The translations under genes were made by a program, and so were the position numbers. This document shows, one piece after another, positions 16,058-25,339 of a stretch of DNA of 64,000 bases. The DNA is from Mycobacterium triplex (GTDB lineage Bacteria > Actinomycetota > Actinomycetes > Mycobacteriales > Mycobacteriaceae), in assembly GCF_000689255.1 (NCBI RefSeq), contig NZ_HG964446.1:5259784-5323783 (forward strand), written 5' to 3'. Each line of letters starts with the position of its first letter. The first letter of the stretch is position 1. A model generated the notes under the pieces. The model was not told the DNA's origin and did no database searches. It was given only the letters and a program-made list of their open reading frames with translations.

Positions 16058-17247
16058 TCGATTTTGGCGCGTTACCACCGGAGATCAACTCCACCAGGAT
16101 GTATGCCGGTCCCGGCCCGGTATCCCTGTCGCTTGCCGCCGTTGCCTGGGAGAATCTCGCCGCCGAATTGCATTTCGTGGCGAGTTCCTACCGAACGGTG
16201 ATCGCGGGTTTGACCACCGGACGGTGGCTCGGGCCGTCGTCGCTGTCCATGGCATCCGCCTTCGGGCCATACGTGGCGTGGACGACGGGGGCGGCCGCGC
16301 GGGCGGCCGAGGCGGCCGGCCAAGCACGGCTTGCGGTAGAGGTATATGAAGCCGCCTTCGCGATGACGGTCCCGCCGCCGGCGGTTTTCGCCAACCGGGC
16401 TCAGCTCGCCTCGCTGACCGCCACCAACTTCTTCGGCCAGAATTCGCCGGCGATCGCGGCCAACGAGGCCGAATACGGCGAGATGTGGGCCCAGGACGCT
16501 GCGGCGATGTACCAATATGCCGCGAATTCCGCGATCGCGACCGATGTGACGCCGTTCACCGATGCGCCGGAAGTGACCGATCAGAGCGGGTTGGCCTCGC
16601 AAGAAATCGCGGTCGCCAAGGCCACCGGCATTTCGGGCGGGCAGCAAGCGGCGCTGAAGGGACTGATCAACACCGTTCCCTCGACGTTGGAAGCGTTCTC
16701 GACACCGCTCGCAGACATGTCGACAAATGCGCTGGGCGACGCGGTGTCGGGATTTTCGCTCGACTCGGGAGCCGTCTCCACTCTCAGCGACATATCGGCG
16801 ATCTGGATCATGGCGCTGCCCACCCCGCTGTACGCGCTGTCCAGCCTTTTTGGAATCGCCCAGACCAGCCAGTCCATGGCCATGGCCGCCGGCACCGTCG
16901 GGACCGACCTCGGAGCGGCGGCCGCGGCGGGTGCGGCCGAGGCCGCATCCGGCGCGGCCGAGCTCGGGAACGCGGGCGCGGGCGCGCTCGGCAGCATGGG
17001 CTCGGCGGCGTCGTTGGGGCCCATGTCGGTGCCGCAGGGCTGGACCAGCGTCATTCCGCCGTCACCGGTGGGCGGCGCCCTCTCAGCGCTGCCCAACGGC
17101 GCCGGGGCCGGTGCGGCCTCGACACCGAGCATGTTGGGCGGAGTGCCGCTACAGGGCCCGAAGTCCGGGGCGGGGTCCTCTCCCGGTCCGCGCTATGGGC
17201 TGGTGCCCACCGTCATGGCCCAGCCACCGGCCGCCGGATACGGATAA
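16054..17247 (+). CDS. PPE family protein, PPE-SVP subgroup
   Basis: A 397-residue ESX-type substrate. The PPE domain spans about residues 1-175: IDFGALPPEINSTRMYAGPG at the start and YGEMWAQDAAAMYQYAANS (WxG-type motif) near residue 150. GPMSVPQGW fits the GxxSVPxxW motif that defines the SVP subgroup, followed by a Gly/Pro/Ala-rich tail. PPE proteins are normally exported as heterodimers with a PE partner; the ORF directly upstream is too short for that job. The GTG at 16054 overlaps that ORF. Location at the head of a polysaccharide locus is unusual but may be coincidental. Confidence 0.92.
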   Translation: MIDFGALPPEINSTRMYAGPGPVSLSLAAVAWENLAAELHFVASSYRTVIAGLTTGRWLGPSSLSMASAFGPYVAWTTGAAARAAEAAGQARLAVEVYEAAFAMTVPPPAVFANRAQLASLTATNFFGQNSPAIAANEAEYGEMWAQDAAAMYQYAANSAIATDVTPFTDAPEVTDQSGLASQEIAVAKATGISGGQQAALKGLINTVPSTLEAFSTPLADMSTNALGDAVSGFSLDSGAVSTLSDISAIWIMALPTPLYALSSLFGIAQTSQSMAMAAGTVGTDLGAAAAAGAAEAASGAAELGNAGAGALGSMGSAASLGPMSVPQGWTSVIPPSPVGGALSALPNGAGAGAASTPSMLGGVPLQGPKSGAGSSPGPRYGLVPTVMAQPPAAGYG

Positions 17248-17332
17248 CCACCGTGATTCCCGCCGGTTACGGCATGCGCAGCAGCGCCGACCACCCGACC
17301 CCTACGAGCGTCTGTTCCGGAAGGAAACGTCA

Positions 17333-18067
17333 GTGAAATACACGCCTACGAGCATCGCTGGGGTCACGATCGTCGACATCGAGCCCAGCTGCGACCACCG
17401 CGGCTTTGTCTCACAGTCCTTCTGCGCCCAGGAGTTCGCCGAGATCGGCCTGATCGCCGATGTCGTGCAGACACAGATCTCCTTCAACTACACCCGCGGC
17501 ACGGTGCGGGGTTTGCACCGTCAGGCCCCGCCGCACCCGGAGGCCAAGCTGATTCGGTGCACCCGCGGCGCGATCGCCGACGTCGCGGTGGACGTTCGCC
17601 CCGAGTCGCCCACCTACGGCAGGCACGTCATGGTGGAGTTGACCGCCGACAACCACCGAGCGCTGTTTGTGCCGCCCTATCTCGCCCACGGTTTCCAGAC
17701 CCTGGTGGACGACACCGAAGTCAGCTGCCAGATCAGCGGTTCGCAGGCGCCCGCCGGCCAAGAGGGTTTCCGGTTCAACGAGCCGGAATTCGGCATCAAG
17801 TGGCCGCTGCCGGTCACAGTCATCTCCGAAGAGGACGCGACCTGGCCGAAGTCGGACAGCGTCGAGAGCATCGACGAGGACGTCGTCGTGATGATGGATG
17901 TCAACCGACTGCTGGCCGAACGTTGCACCCATGACTCGTCCGCGCTTCCGGCCGCTATCGCGCCGCCGGTACGCCACGCGGTCCATCTCAGCGAATGCGC
18001 CACGCCATCGGGGGCACGATTCGGCTCTGATGCGCGGGCGCGTCGCCAAGAGAGCGGGTCGGCATGA
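17333..18067 (+). CDS. RmlC-like dTDP-sugar epimerase
   Basis: A 244-residue cupin of the dTDP-4-dehydrorhamnose 3,5-epimerase family. RGLHRQAPPHPEAKLIRC contains the catalytic His62, VAVDVRPESPTYG and FVPPYLAHGF are conserved. The catalytic tyrosine of RmlC (residue 132, usually EVxY) is a cysteine here (EVSC), so the second half-reaction may differ. The last 60 residues are a polar tail not found in RmlC. GGAAGGAAAC precedes the GTG start. The stop overlaps the priming transferase start by 4 nt, so it probably makes a sugar nucleotide for this locus. It is unlikely to be the housekeeping rhamnose epimerase. Confidence 0.8.
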   Translation: MKYTPTSIAGVTIVDIEPSCDHRGFVSQSFCAQEFAEIGLIADVVQTQISFNYTRGTVRGLHRQAPPHPEAKLIRCTRGAIADVAVDVRPESPTYGRHVMVELTADNHRALFVPPYLAHGFQTLVDDTEVSCQISGSQAPAGQEGFRFNEPEFGIKWPLPVTVISEEDATWPKSDSVESIDEDVVVMMDVNRLLAERCTHDSSALPAAIAPPVRHAVHLSECATPSGARFGSDARARRQESGSA

Positions 18068-19569
18068 CCGCCTTGCTACACAGCCAGGTCCCCGGCGCGC
18101 CGACAGCCGTGCCCGCCTCGCCGCCGATCGGTGGCCGCGACCTCCGTCGTTGGCAACGCAAATACGCCCACGGCGTGCAGATGACCGATGCGGCGATCGT
18201 TGCCGGATCGGTGACGCTGGCGCAGCTCGCCCGGTTCGGGGATTCGCCGTCTTCCTCCGGTTATGCCGGCGCCATGATGACGCTGTTCTCGGCGCTGTTC
18301 GCGGTGCTTTGGCTGTCGTCGCTGGAAATCTTTCAGACACGGTCGCCGCGAGTCCTCGGCGGAGGCCTCGACGAATACCGGCGCATCGCGCACGCGTCGT
18401 TCCAGACCTTCGGGATCGTCGCGATCCTCACCCTGCTCGCCAAGATCGATCTGGCCCGCGGCTACCTGGCGGTCGCGCTTCCCGTCGGCACGCTGGGACT
18501 GCTGGTCAGCCGTAAGATGTGGCGCCGCTACATCGGCCGGAAACGAGCGCAGGGCGCATACCAGACGAAGGTGCTGGCGATCGGCGACCGTTCCGGGGTC
18601 GCACATCTGGCGGAGGAACTGCTGCGCAACCCGAAAGACGGCTACGCCGTGCTCGGTGTCTGCATCCCGGGCTACGGCCCACCCCGCGGCGAGACGCTGT
18701 GGGTTCATCAGCAGGCGATCCCGATTCTCGGTGACGACACGTATGCGGTGCCCGCGGCCGGGCGCTGCGGCGCGGACACCGTCGCGGTGGCCCGCACCGA
18801 GCAATTGGGTGTGCAGGGCATCCGAGAGTTGATGTGGCAGTTGGAATCCACCGACGTCGACCTCGTGGTGTCGCCCGGAGTGATGGACGTCGCTCGCGCC
18901 CGACTGGCTCTGCGGCCTTACGCGGGTTTCCCGCTGCTGCACGTGGAAAAGCCGCAATACGAAGAGACCAACCGCTTTCAGAAGCGGGCGTTCGACTTCT
19001 GTTTCGCCCTGGCCGCGCTCGTCGTGACCATGCCGGTCATGCTGGTCTGCGCGATCGCGATCAAGCTGACCAGCAAGGGACCGGTGCTCTACCGAGCCGA
19101 ACGCATCGGCCTCGAGGGCAAGCCCTTCACGATGTTCAAGTTCCGCACCATGGTGGACGGCGCCGACACGCAAGTCGAGCATCTGTTGCCGCGCAATGAG
19201 GGCGCCGGCGGCATGTTGTTCAAAATTCGCCGGGACCCCCGCGTCACCGCCGTCGGCCGGGTATTGCGCAAGCTCAGCCTCGACGAGTTGCCGCAATTCC
19301 TGAACGTGCTGAGGCAGGATATGAGCGTCGTCGGCCCACGCCCGCCGCTGCGTCGCGAGGTGGAGAACTACGACGTCGAAGCCAAACGCCGGCTGCTGGT
19401 GAAACCGGGAGTCACCGGATTGTGGCAAGTCAGCGGCCGTTCGGACCTTTCCTGGGAAGATTCGGTCCGGTTGGATCTGTTCTATGTCGATAACTGGTCG
19501 ATGGCGGGGGATCTGATGATCGTCGCCAAGACGCTCAAGGCCGTATTGGTAGGCGACGGAGCCTACTGA
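18064..19569 (+). CDS. Polyprenyl-phosphate sugar-1-phosphate transferase (WbaP/ExoY type)
   Basis: A 501-residue priming transferase that moves a sugar phosphate from a nucleotide sugar to undecaprenyl/decaprenyl phosphate. Residues 40-160 contain several membrane helices and a CoA-binding-like segment; the catalytic domain (residues 300-500) starts KRAFDFCFALAALVVTMPVMLV, a membrane-entering hairpin. It continues with MFKFRTM, LSLDELPQFLNVLRQDMSVVGPRPP holding the catalytic Asp-Glu pair, and KPGVTGLWQVSGRS. This is the first committed step of the polysaccharide pathway. Coupled by ATGA to the epimerase gene. Confidence 0.92.
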   Translation: MTALLHSQVPGAPTAVPASPPIGGRDLRRWQRKYAHGVQMTDAAIVAGSVTLAQLARFGDSPSSSGYAGAMMTLFSALFAVLWLSSLEIFQTRSPRVLGGGLDEYRRIAHASFQTFGIVAILTLLAKIDLARGYLAVALPVGTLGLLVSRKMWRRYIGRKRAQGAYQTKVLAIGDRSGVAHLAEELLRNPKDGYAVLGVCIPGYGPPRGETLWVHQQAIPILGDDTYAVPAAGRCGADTVAVARTEQLGVQGIRELMWQLESTDVDLVVSPGVMDVARARLALRPYAGFPLLHVEKPQYEETNRFQKRAFDFCFALAALVVTMPVMLVCAIAIKLTSKGPVLYRAERIGLEGKPFTMFKFRTMVDGADTQVEHLLPRNEGAGGMLFKIRRDPRVTAVGRVLRKLSLDELPQFLNVLRQDMSVVGPRPPLRREVENYDVEAKRRLLVKPGVTGLWQVSGRSDLSWEDSVRLDLFYVDNWSMAGDLMIVAKTLKAVLVGDGAY

Positions 19570-19579
19570 TGAAACAGCG

Positions 19580-21043
19580 ATGACAGAACCGGTGGTCGAC
19601 CCTGCGGTCGCGCCGTCGGTCCCGCTGTCGCGGATCGCTCACGCCTACGCGATCCAGCTGGTCTGCCGGGCACTGGGGATGATGGCGTCGGTCGTGTCGG
19701 TGGCGATGACGGCCCGCTACCTGGGCCCGGGGCCCTACGGGCAACTCATGATCGCGGTCGTCTTCATCGGGATGTGGTCCAGCCTGGCCGATCTCGGCAT
19801 CGGCACCGTCATCGTTCGCCGCGTCACGTCCGGCCGGGGCGAACTCGACCGCCTCGTGCGGGTCAACAGCGGCCTGTCCCTGATGTATTGCCTTCCGCTG
19901 GCGGCGATGGCGGTAGTCTCCGGGCTGCTGATCTACCGCGACCATGACGTGCGGGTGATGCTCGTGGTGCTGTCCGGGCAGCTGCTGATGATGACGATGA
20001 TCACCCGCTTCGAGCCGGTCTTCATGGCCACCGTCAAGTTCTCCGCGGTGGCCATCTCCGACGTCGCCGGCCGGATCGGCGTGCTGGGCGCGGTCTGCTG
20101 GTTGGTGGCCGGCCACGCGGACGTGATCTGGTTCGCGGTGGTCCAGCTGATCCCCCCGGCACTGCAACTGTTGATCCAGGGCACCGCCGCGGCGCGACAC
20201 GTCTCGCTGCGGCCCATCTTCGCGCCCGGGGAGACCGTCGATTTGTTGCGGGAGACCCTGCCGCTGATGGGCGTCATGGTGGTCGCACTCGTCTACTGGC
20301 GCGCCGACGGGTTCATCCTGTCGCTGCTCAGCACCCAATCCGAGGTCGGGGTCTACGGGTTGGCCTACACGCTTGCGTTCAATACCGAGGTGTTGGCACT
20401 TTTCTTCCTCAAGTCGTCGTTGTCGACGGCCACCGAGTTGTTCGCGCGCGATGTCGGCGCTTTCGCCGAATTCATGCGCCGCAGCGTCGAATTGATGTAT
20501 TTCATGATGGTGCCGGTCGCGGTGGTCGGCGGGTTGCTGGCCGGCCCGTTGATCGGGTTGCTCGGCGATCGAGCCTTCGTCGCGCGCGGAACGCCGACGC
20601 TGGCATTGCTGTTGGTCGCGGCCGCGCTGCGGTGCATCGCCAGCACCCTCGGCCAGGGCTTGTTCGCCTCACATCAACAGCAGTTCTTGTTCCGCGTCTG
20701 GGTCGTCACGCTGGCGCTCAACATCATGCTGAATCTTGTGCTGGCGGGCCGGTTCGGCGCCGTCGGCGCCGGTGTCACGTTGGTGTGCACGGAGCTGTTC
20801 AGCATGCTGGCCGCGAGCTGGCGACTGCGACGCCGGTGCGGCTACCGCGAGCCGACGACATTCTTGCTGCGGTTGCTCGTGCCGACCGCGGCCAGCGTCG
20901 CGATCGTGCTAGTGCTTCCCGGGCTGCACGTCGTGCTGGTCCTCATTCTCGCGGCCGCCGTCTACCTGACCGTGAACATGACGATCGGCCCCCTCAAGTG
21001 GTCGATGCTGGCTTCGCTGACCGGGAAAGCGATGCCGGCATGA
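19580..21043 (+). CDS. Polysaccharide flippase (Wzx/MOP superfamily)
   Basis: A 487-residue integral membrane protein with about 12-14 hydrophobic helices, of the MOP exporter superfamily. RYLGPGPYGQLMIAVVFIGM near residue 50 and VYGLAYTLAFNTEVLALFFLKSS in the middle are typical of Wzx/O-antigen flippases. It would move the lipid-linked repeat unit across the plasma membrane. It starts 10 nt after the priming transferase and its stop overlaps the glycosyltransferase start (ATGA), so it lies within the same operon. Confidence 0.88.
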   Translation: MTEPVVDPAVAPSVPLSRIAHAYAIQLVCRALGMMASVVSVAMTARYLGPGPYGQLMIAVVFIGMWSSLADLGIGTVIVRRVTSGRGELDRLVRVNSGLSLMYCLPLAAMAVVSGLLIYRDHDVRVMLVVLSGQLLMMTMITRFEPVFMATVKFSAVAISDVAGRIGVLGAVCWLVAGHADVIWFAVVQLIPPALQLLIQGTAAARHVSLRPIFAPGETVDLLRETLPLMGVMVVALVYWRADGFILSLLSTQSEVGVYGLAYTLAFNTEVLALFFLKSSLSTATELFARDVGAFAEFMRRSVELMYFMMVPVAVVGGLLAGPLIGLLGDRAFVARGTPTLALLLVAAALRCIASTLGQGLFASHQQQFLFRVWVVTLALNIMLNLVLAGRFGAVGAGVTLVCTELFSMLAASWRLRRRCGYREPTTFLLRLLVPTAASVAIVLVLPGLHVVLVLILAAAVYLTVNMTIGPLKWSMLASLTGKAMPA

Positions 21044-23049
21044 TCCGTCAAACAGATCGGGCGTATCTGAGACGCCCGATCGGTGATGTGGCCACGCTGC
21101 CCTCGGAACGACCGCTCGCGGTGATGATCGTGACGGACGACAACCAAGTACTGGCAGACAAATGTCTGGACAGCGTCGCCAAGCACCTACCCGGGCTACC
21201 CGTCTATGTCTACGACAACAGCGATGACGGATCTTCCGGTCGCCGGCAGCTGGCCGCTCGCCATCGGACGGTCCAGTGGGTTCTGGGGTCCACCCACCTA
21301 GGCGTCGGGCAGGCCGTGAACGTGTTGGTGGAGCGCGTGCCCAGCGAATCGGACCTGCTGCTGTTGCATCCCGCCGCCGAGCTGCACAGCCCGTTGACGC
21401 GGACCAGGGAACTGCTACGTCAGCCCGCGGTAGCGGCGGTGTCGCCGATGGCGCGCATCGCGGCCTCGTCTGATGCCGCGCCGTGGGACACCGCGATGCG
21501 CCGGCCCACCCTGCTGCGTGCGCTGCTGGCCGCCACCGGCCGCTCGAATTCGCTACGCGGAACCCCTCTTTCGCCCCGCTACCACCAACCGCCGACCGAA
21601 TCGCAAAGCATCGGCGGCTACGTCGCTGGGGGCTGCCTGGCAATCAGCCGCGCGGCATGGAACACCATCGGCGGCTTCGATGAGGAGTTCGTCGGGTACG
21701 GCGTGGACATCGACTGGCAGGCCCGCGCACGCGCGGCAGGCTGGCGCGTTCTGCTCGCCAACGAACTCGGCGTCGACCACCGTAGTCCGGTGGCCGACTT
21801 CGGTGCGCTCGGAGCCGACACGATGCCACCCGGCCACGCCGACGACCGTCGCCGCGATCAGGACCTGTTGCGGGGCGACACCGCCCTGGTGCTCGAGCAC
21901 CAGATCAGCGTTCACCACGCGGATTTATACCTGGCCGGGACAACGGTTTTGGACCGAATACAGCGCGCCAAGCGGGTTGCCCGCCGCACGGCACCGCGCA
22001 GCCGGAGCAGCAGCCTGCCGGCTATCGTGATCGCCACCAATCGCCTGGTATACGGAGGAGCCGAGCGCCAGAAGGCTTTGCTGGCAGCCGAATTGGACCG
22101 CCGCGGCTACCCGGTGACCATCGTCTGCGTGCAGCGGTTCGGCCCGATGATCAACGAGATCCCGACCGGTGTGCGCGTGGTGCGTCAACCATGGTGGGCG
22201 CCGGCCGTCGACCTACCCGCCGGCCCGTCGGTGTTGATCAGCGGCGACACCAACACCGAGACGGGGTTTGGCACGCTGTGGCGGGCCACCGGCCGCGAGC
22301 GGCGATGGCTGGTCGCACCGCACACTCCGCCGGAGGAAGACCGGCCGATCTACTCGCGCCCACTGGCCGCCGCGATGTCCCGGGCGGATGGCTTTCTCGT
22401 TCTGGCGCAACGGCATTGGGAGATGCTGGCCGAACACCATCGGCTGACCGGACGGCGCTTCGTGGCACCCAACGGCGTCCCGATCCAGGGCCGGCCGAGC
22501 CAGCGGGTGCGTCCCGCCGATGCTCCGGTGCATCTGGTGGTCCTCTCCCGAATCGTCGAGCACAAGAACCCGCATCTGCTGATCGAGGCGCTCAGCGGTC
22601 TCACGGAATTGCCATGGGCGCTATCGATATTCGGCGACGGCCCCGACCGTGCGCGCCTCGAGGCGCGCACCCCGGCCGCGTTACGCGACCGAGTGCATTG
22701 GCGGGGCTGGTCGCCAGGCCCCGAGCACGCGCTGGCCGGGGCAGATCTGTTGTGCCTGCCCAGCCGCTTAGAGGCGTTCCCGTTGGTCATTCTCGAGGCG
22801 ATGAGCCGGGCGATACCGGTTGCGGCGTCTGCGATCTGCGCGGTCCCGGAAATGTTGGACTTCGGCGGGGCCGGCTTCCTCGTCGAGCCGGTAACGGCGC
22901 AGGGATGGCGGGAGCGGTTGGCCGAGATACTGGCGGATCCCGACGCGCTGCCGTCGGTGGGCATGCAGGGTTATGAGCGGATGCGCAAGCACTACACCGT
23001 GGAAGCGATGACGGATGCCTACCTCGACGCGATAGACGCGATACTGTGA
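21040..23049 (+). CDS. Two-domain glycosyltransferase, GT2-like fused to GT4
   Basis: A 669-residue cytoplasmic protein. Residues 20-290 look like a GT2 enzyme (GT-A fold): VMIVTDDNQVLADKCLDSV at the start, GGCLAISRAAWNTIGGFDEEFVGYGVDIDWQARARAAGW later. From about residue 325 a GT-B/GT4 enzyme begins (IATNRLVYGGAERQKALLAAEL), with VVLSRIVEHKNPHLLIEAL and SRLEAFPLVILEAMSRAIPVAAS as the donor-binding signature. The usual DxD of the GT2 half is not obvious. Such a fusion could add two successive sugars to the lipid-linked unit. Coupled by ATGA to the flippase. Confidence 0.88.
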   Translation: MIRQTDRAYLRRPIGDVATLPSERPLAVMIVTDDNQVLADKCLDSVAKHLPGLPVYVYDNSDDGSSGRRQLAARHRTVQWVLGSTHLGVGQAVNVLVERVPSESDLLLLHPAAELHSPLTRTRELLRQPAVAAVSPMARIAASSDAAPWDTAMRRPTLLRALLAATGRSNSLRGTPLSPRYHQPPTESQSIGGYVAGGCLAISRAAWNTIGGFDEEFVGYGVDIDWQARARAAGWRVLLANELGVDHRSPVADFGALGADTMPPGHADDRRRDQDLLRGDTALVLEHQISVHHADLYLAGTTVLDRIQRAKRVARRTAPRSRSSSLPAIVIATNRLVYGGAERQKALLAAELDRRGYPVTIVCVQRFGPMINEIPTGVRVVRQPWWAPAVDLPAGPSVLISGDTNTETGFGTLWRATGRERRWLVAPHTPPEEDRPIYSRPLAAAMSRADGFLVLAQRHWEMLAEHHRLTGRRFVAPNGVPIQGRPSQRVRPADAPVHLVVLSRIVEHKNPHLLIEALSGLTELPWALSIFGDGPDRARLEARTPAALRDRVHWRGWSPGPEHALAGADLLCLPSRLEAFPLVILEAMSRAIPVAASAICAVPEMLDFGGAGFLVEPVTAQGWRERLAEILADPDALPSVGMQGYERMRKHYTVEAMTDAYLDAIDAIL

Positions 23050-23162
23050 ACGCACCGAATGCTCAGCCCGCGCAATTGGAGCGCAGCGCCCCAACTTTCA
23101 CCGTCGGCGACGGAATCAACACGGTTTGGCCTCGCGGCAACCGAGCACCCGAAGGGAATTGA
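23046..23162 (+). CDS. Possible 38-codon ORF in the 243-bp gap
   Basis: A GTG overlapping the glycosyltransferase stop (GTGA) opens a 38-codon frame, NAPNAQPAQLERSAPTFTVG and onwards, ending at 23162. There is no recognisable domain and no strong ribosome binding site, and codon bias cannot decide at this length. The rest of the gap to 23292 shows no gene. Listed because the same GTGA coupling is used by real genes in this operon; it may equally be chance. Confidence 0.2.
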   Translation: MNAPNAQPAQLERSAPTFTVGDGINTVWPRGNRAPEGN

Positions 23163-23292
23163 GATCAGCGGCAAGCAGATCCGCGAGCTGGAGGCCAGCC
23201 GCGGCACTCATCGACTACGAGAAGTCCTTTACTCCCGGCGACGCCCGCACGGCACGGCCGCCGGGGGCGGCCCCGCTGCCTACAATGCAGCG

Positions 23293-25248
23293 ATGAAACC
23301 CAGCCTGCCGCGCCGCCTGGCAGCACTTGCGGGGCTGGTCGCGATGCTGATCTTGGCGGCGCCGCCGGCGCCGCACGCGGCAGCGGACCCGGCGAGCAAT
23401 GGCGGCGCCGTCATCGAAGCACCGACCATCCCGCTGCCCAATCTGGGTGGGCCGAGCGCGATCGAGTTCTATCCACATCGCGAGCTGTCCGTCACCGGGC
23501 TGACCTTTTCGGTGCCCGCGGGATTGAACCCGGTGTCGTTGAACGCGATTCTCGAAAGCCCGGTCAACCTCCGGTACGGCAACCTGACGGTGACCCAGGA
23601 CGACCGCACGATCAGCCGGATGGAATTGCCGACCAAAGACCAGACCCCGTTGGTCATTCCCCTTGCCGGAACGAAAGTCACCGGCAACTCGGTGAGCCTT
23701 ACCCTAACCGCGACGCTGCTGCCGCTCGACAATTATTGCTGGGATCCCCTGACCCCGATACGACTCGTCAACGGATCGATCACGTTCGCCGGCGGCGAAG
23801 TCGCGCCGAAGACCGTCGCCGACTTCCTGCCTCCCGTGATTCGCAAGCTGACCATCTTCGTTCCGCCGAAGCCGACACAGCAAGAATCCGATGCGGCAGT
23901 GCAATTGGCCGCGGCGTTGGAAGATCACTACGGCGCCGAGAATCCGCAAGTGGCCGTCGAAGCCCTCTACGACCGCGGGAGCACCGTGGTCGATCCGTCC
24001 CAGCCCCTGGAACGGCAGATCATCATCAAAGAGGGCCCGGACAAAGGTCTTTCGCTGCAGGGCAGCAACGGCGTTCCGGCGCTGCTGATCTCGGGCGCCG
24101 GTGACGAGCTCACCAACCAAACCCGCCTGCTGACCGATCCTTCCGTGAAATTCGCGCTCGGCCCCTCCGCGGTGGGCGGACCGCTGCCGAACAAGCAGAA
24201 GCTCGCCGCCGATACCACCACGCTCGAACAGCTGAACCAGAATTCGCTCAGCGCCGAGGACCTGTGGCCCGACGTAAGCATCAGCCTGGACCAGACCCGG
24301 TGGGGACATTCACTGCAACACCTTCGAGTGCATGTGATCGGTTCGCACACACCGCTTCCCAACAATTTCGGCGGCGAGGTCCTCGCCTCGGTCGCCGGGC
24401 AGACGATCAACCGATGGCCGGCCGAAGCAAACGGCACGATCGATCGCTGGGTCGACATACCGGATCGGCTGCTGAGCCGTTCCACCAGCCTGTCGATCAA
24501 GGTGCACACCACCGGCGACGCCGGGCATTGCGGCGAGTACCTTCCGATCACCCTGAAGATCGACCCTAAGAGCGAGGTTCAGACCTCGCGCGCCAATCCG
24601 CCTATCCCCAAAGGCTTTCCGTCGATTCCCCAGTCGTTGATGCCGCGCATCCAAATCGGCATCACCGACGACGCGTTCAACGACACCGTGCGCGCCGCCC
24701 AGATCATGGTCGGCCTGCAGCAGCTGAGCGTGGTGCCGTTGGCGACCAAGGTCACCAGTCTCAAGCAGGCGATCGATAGCCGAGACCCGGCGGTCCTGAT
24801 ATCGGCCGGCGCTTGGCCGGTCCAGACGATCCCGCTGCCTTTCAACGCGGAACAGGGCAGCATCACGATCGAGGGCGCCGACGCGGGCGGCGAATCGGTG
24901 TCGCTGACACTGGATCCGTCGATCCACTTCGGCTCGCTACAGACCGCGTACGACGGTCACCGCTCGTTTTTGATCGCGACCTCCAACGGGGCGCCCGGTC
25001 AGCTCGACGAATTGCTGCGCTGGTTGGCCGCGGAGCCGGGCCGGTGGTCGCAACTGGACGGCCGCGAGATCATCTCCGTGCCGGGCAGTGAACCCATCAC
25101 GGTGGCCAATCCGCCCAGCGACGTCGTGGTGAAGCCGCCGACGCAGGAGGACCACTACACGTGGGTGTGGTGGGTCGCCGGCTGGGTGGTGGTAGCCGCC
25201 GTCGGCGGCGGCGTGCTGCTGTACCGGGCCCGCAGAAACTCAGTCTGA
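23293..25248 (+). CDS. Exported BcsB-like envelope protein
   Basis: A 651-residue protein with a signal peptide (residues 1-35, LAALAGLVAMLILAAPPAP), a large external region and a single C-terminal helix (WVWWVAGWVVVAAVGGGVLLY) with a short basic tail. Repeated beta-sandwich segments such as VSLTLTATLLPLDNYCWDPL and NFGGEVLASVAGQTINRW, with paired cysteines, recall BcsB, the periplasmic partner of bacterial cellulose synthase. The resemblance is judged by layout and motif rhythm, not a search. In this operon it may guide or acetyl-modify an emerging polysaccharide. An in-frame extension upstream exists, but the signal peptide fixes the ATG at 23293. Confidence 0.65.
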   Translation: MKPSLPRRLAALAGLVAMLILAAPPAPHAAADPASNGGAVIEAPTIPLPNLGGPSAIEFYPHRELSVTGLTFSVPAGLNPVSLNAILESPVNLRYGNLTVTQDDRTISRMELPTKDQTPLVIPLAGTKVTGNSVSLTLTATLLPLDNYCWDPLTPIRLVNGSITFAGGEVAPKTVADFLPPVIRKLTIFVPPKPTQQESDAAVQLAAALEDHYGAENPQVAVEALYDRGSTVVDPSQPLERQIIIKEGPDKGLSLQGSNGVPALLISGAGDELTNQTRLLTDPSVKFALGPSAVGGPLPNKQKLAADTTTLEQLNQNSLSAEDLWPDVSISLDQTRWGHSLQHLRVHVIGSHTPLPNNFGGEVLASVAGQTINRWPAEANGTIDRWVDIPDRLLSRSTSLSIKVHTTGDAGHCGEYLPITLKIDPKSEVQTSRANPPIPKGFPSIPQSLMPRIQIGITDDAFNDTVRAAQIMVGLQQLSVVPLATKVTSLKQAIDSRDPAVLISAGAWPVQTIPLPFNAEQGSITIEGADAGGESVSLTLDPSIHFGSLQTAYDGHRSFLIATSNGAPGQLDELLRWLAAEPGRWSQLDGREIISVPGSEPITVANPPSDVVVKPPTQEDHYTWVWWVAGWVVVAAVGGGVLLYRARRNSV

Positions 25249-25339
25249 TCGGCGAAGCGGCAATGAGCAGAAGCAGCAGCGGATCCAGGCGCGCGTTGGC
25301 AAGAGAGTGCCCGGGTAGGGCATAGAGAGGTATCACTCG

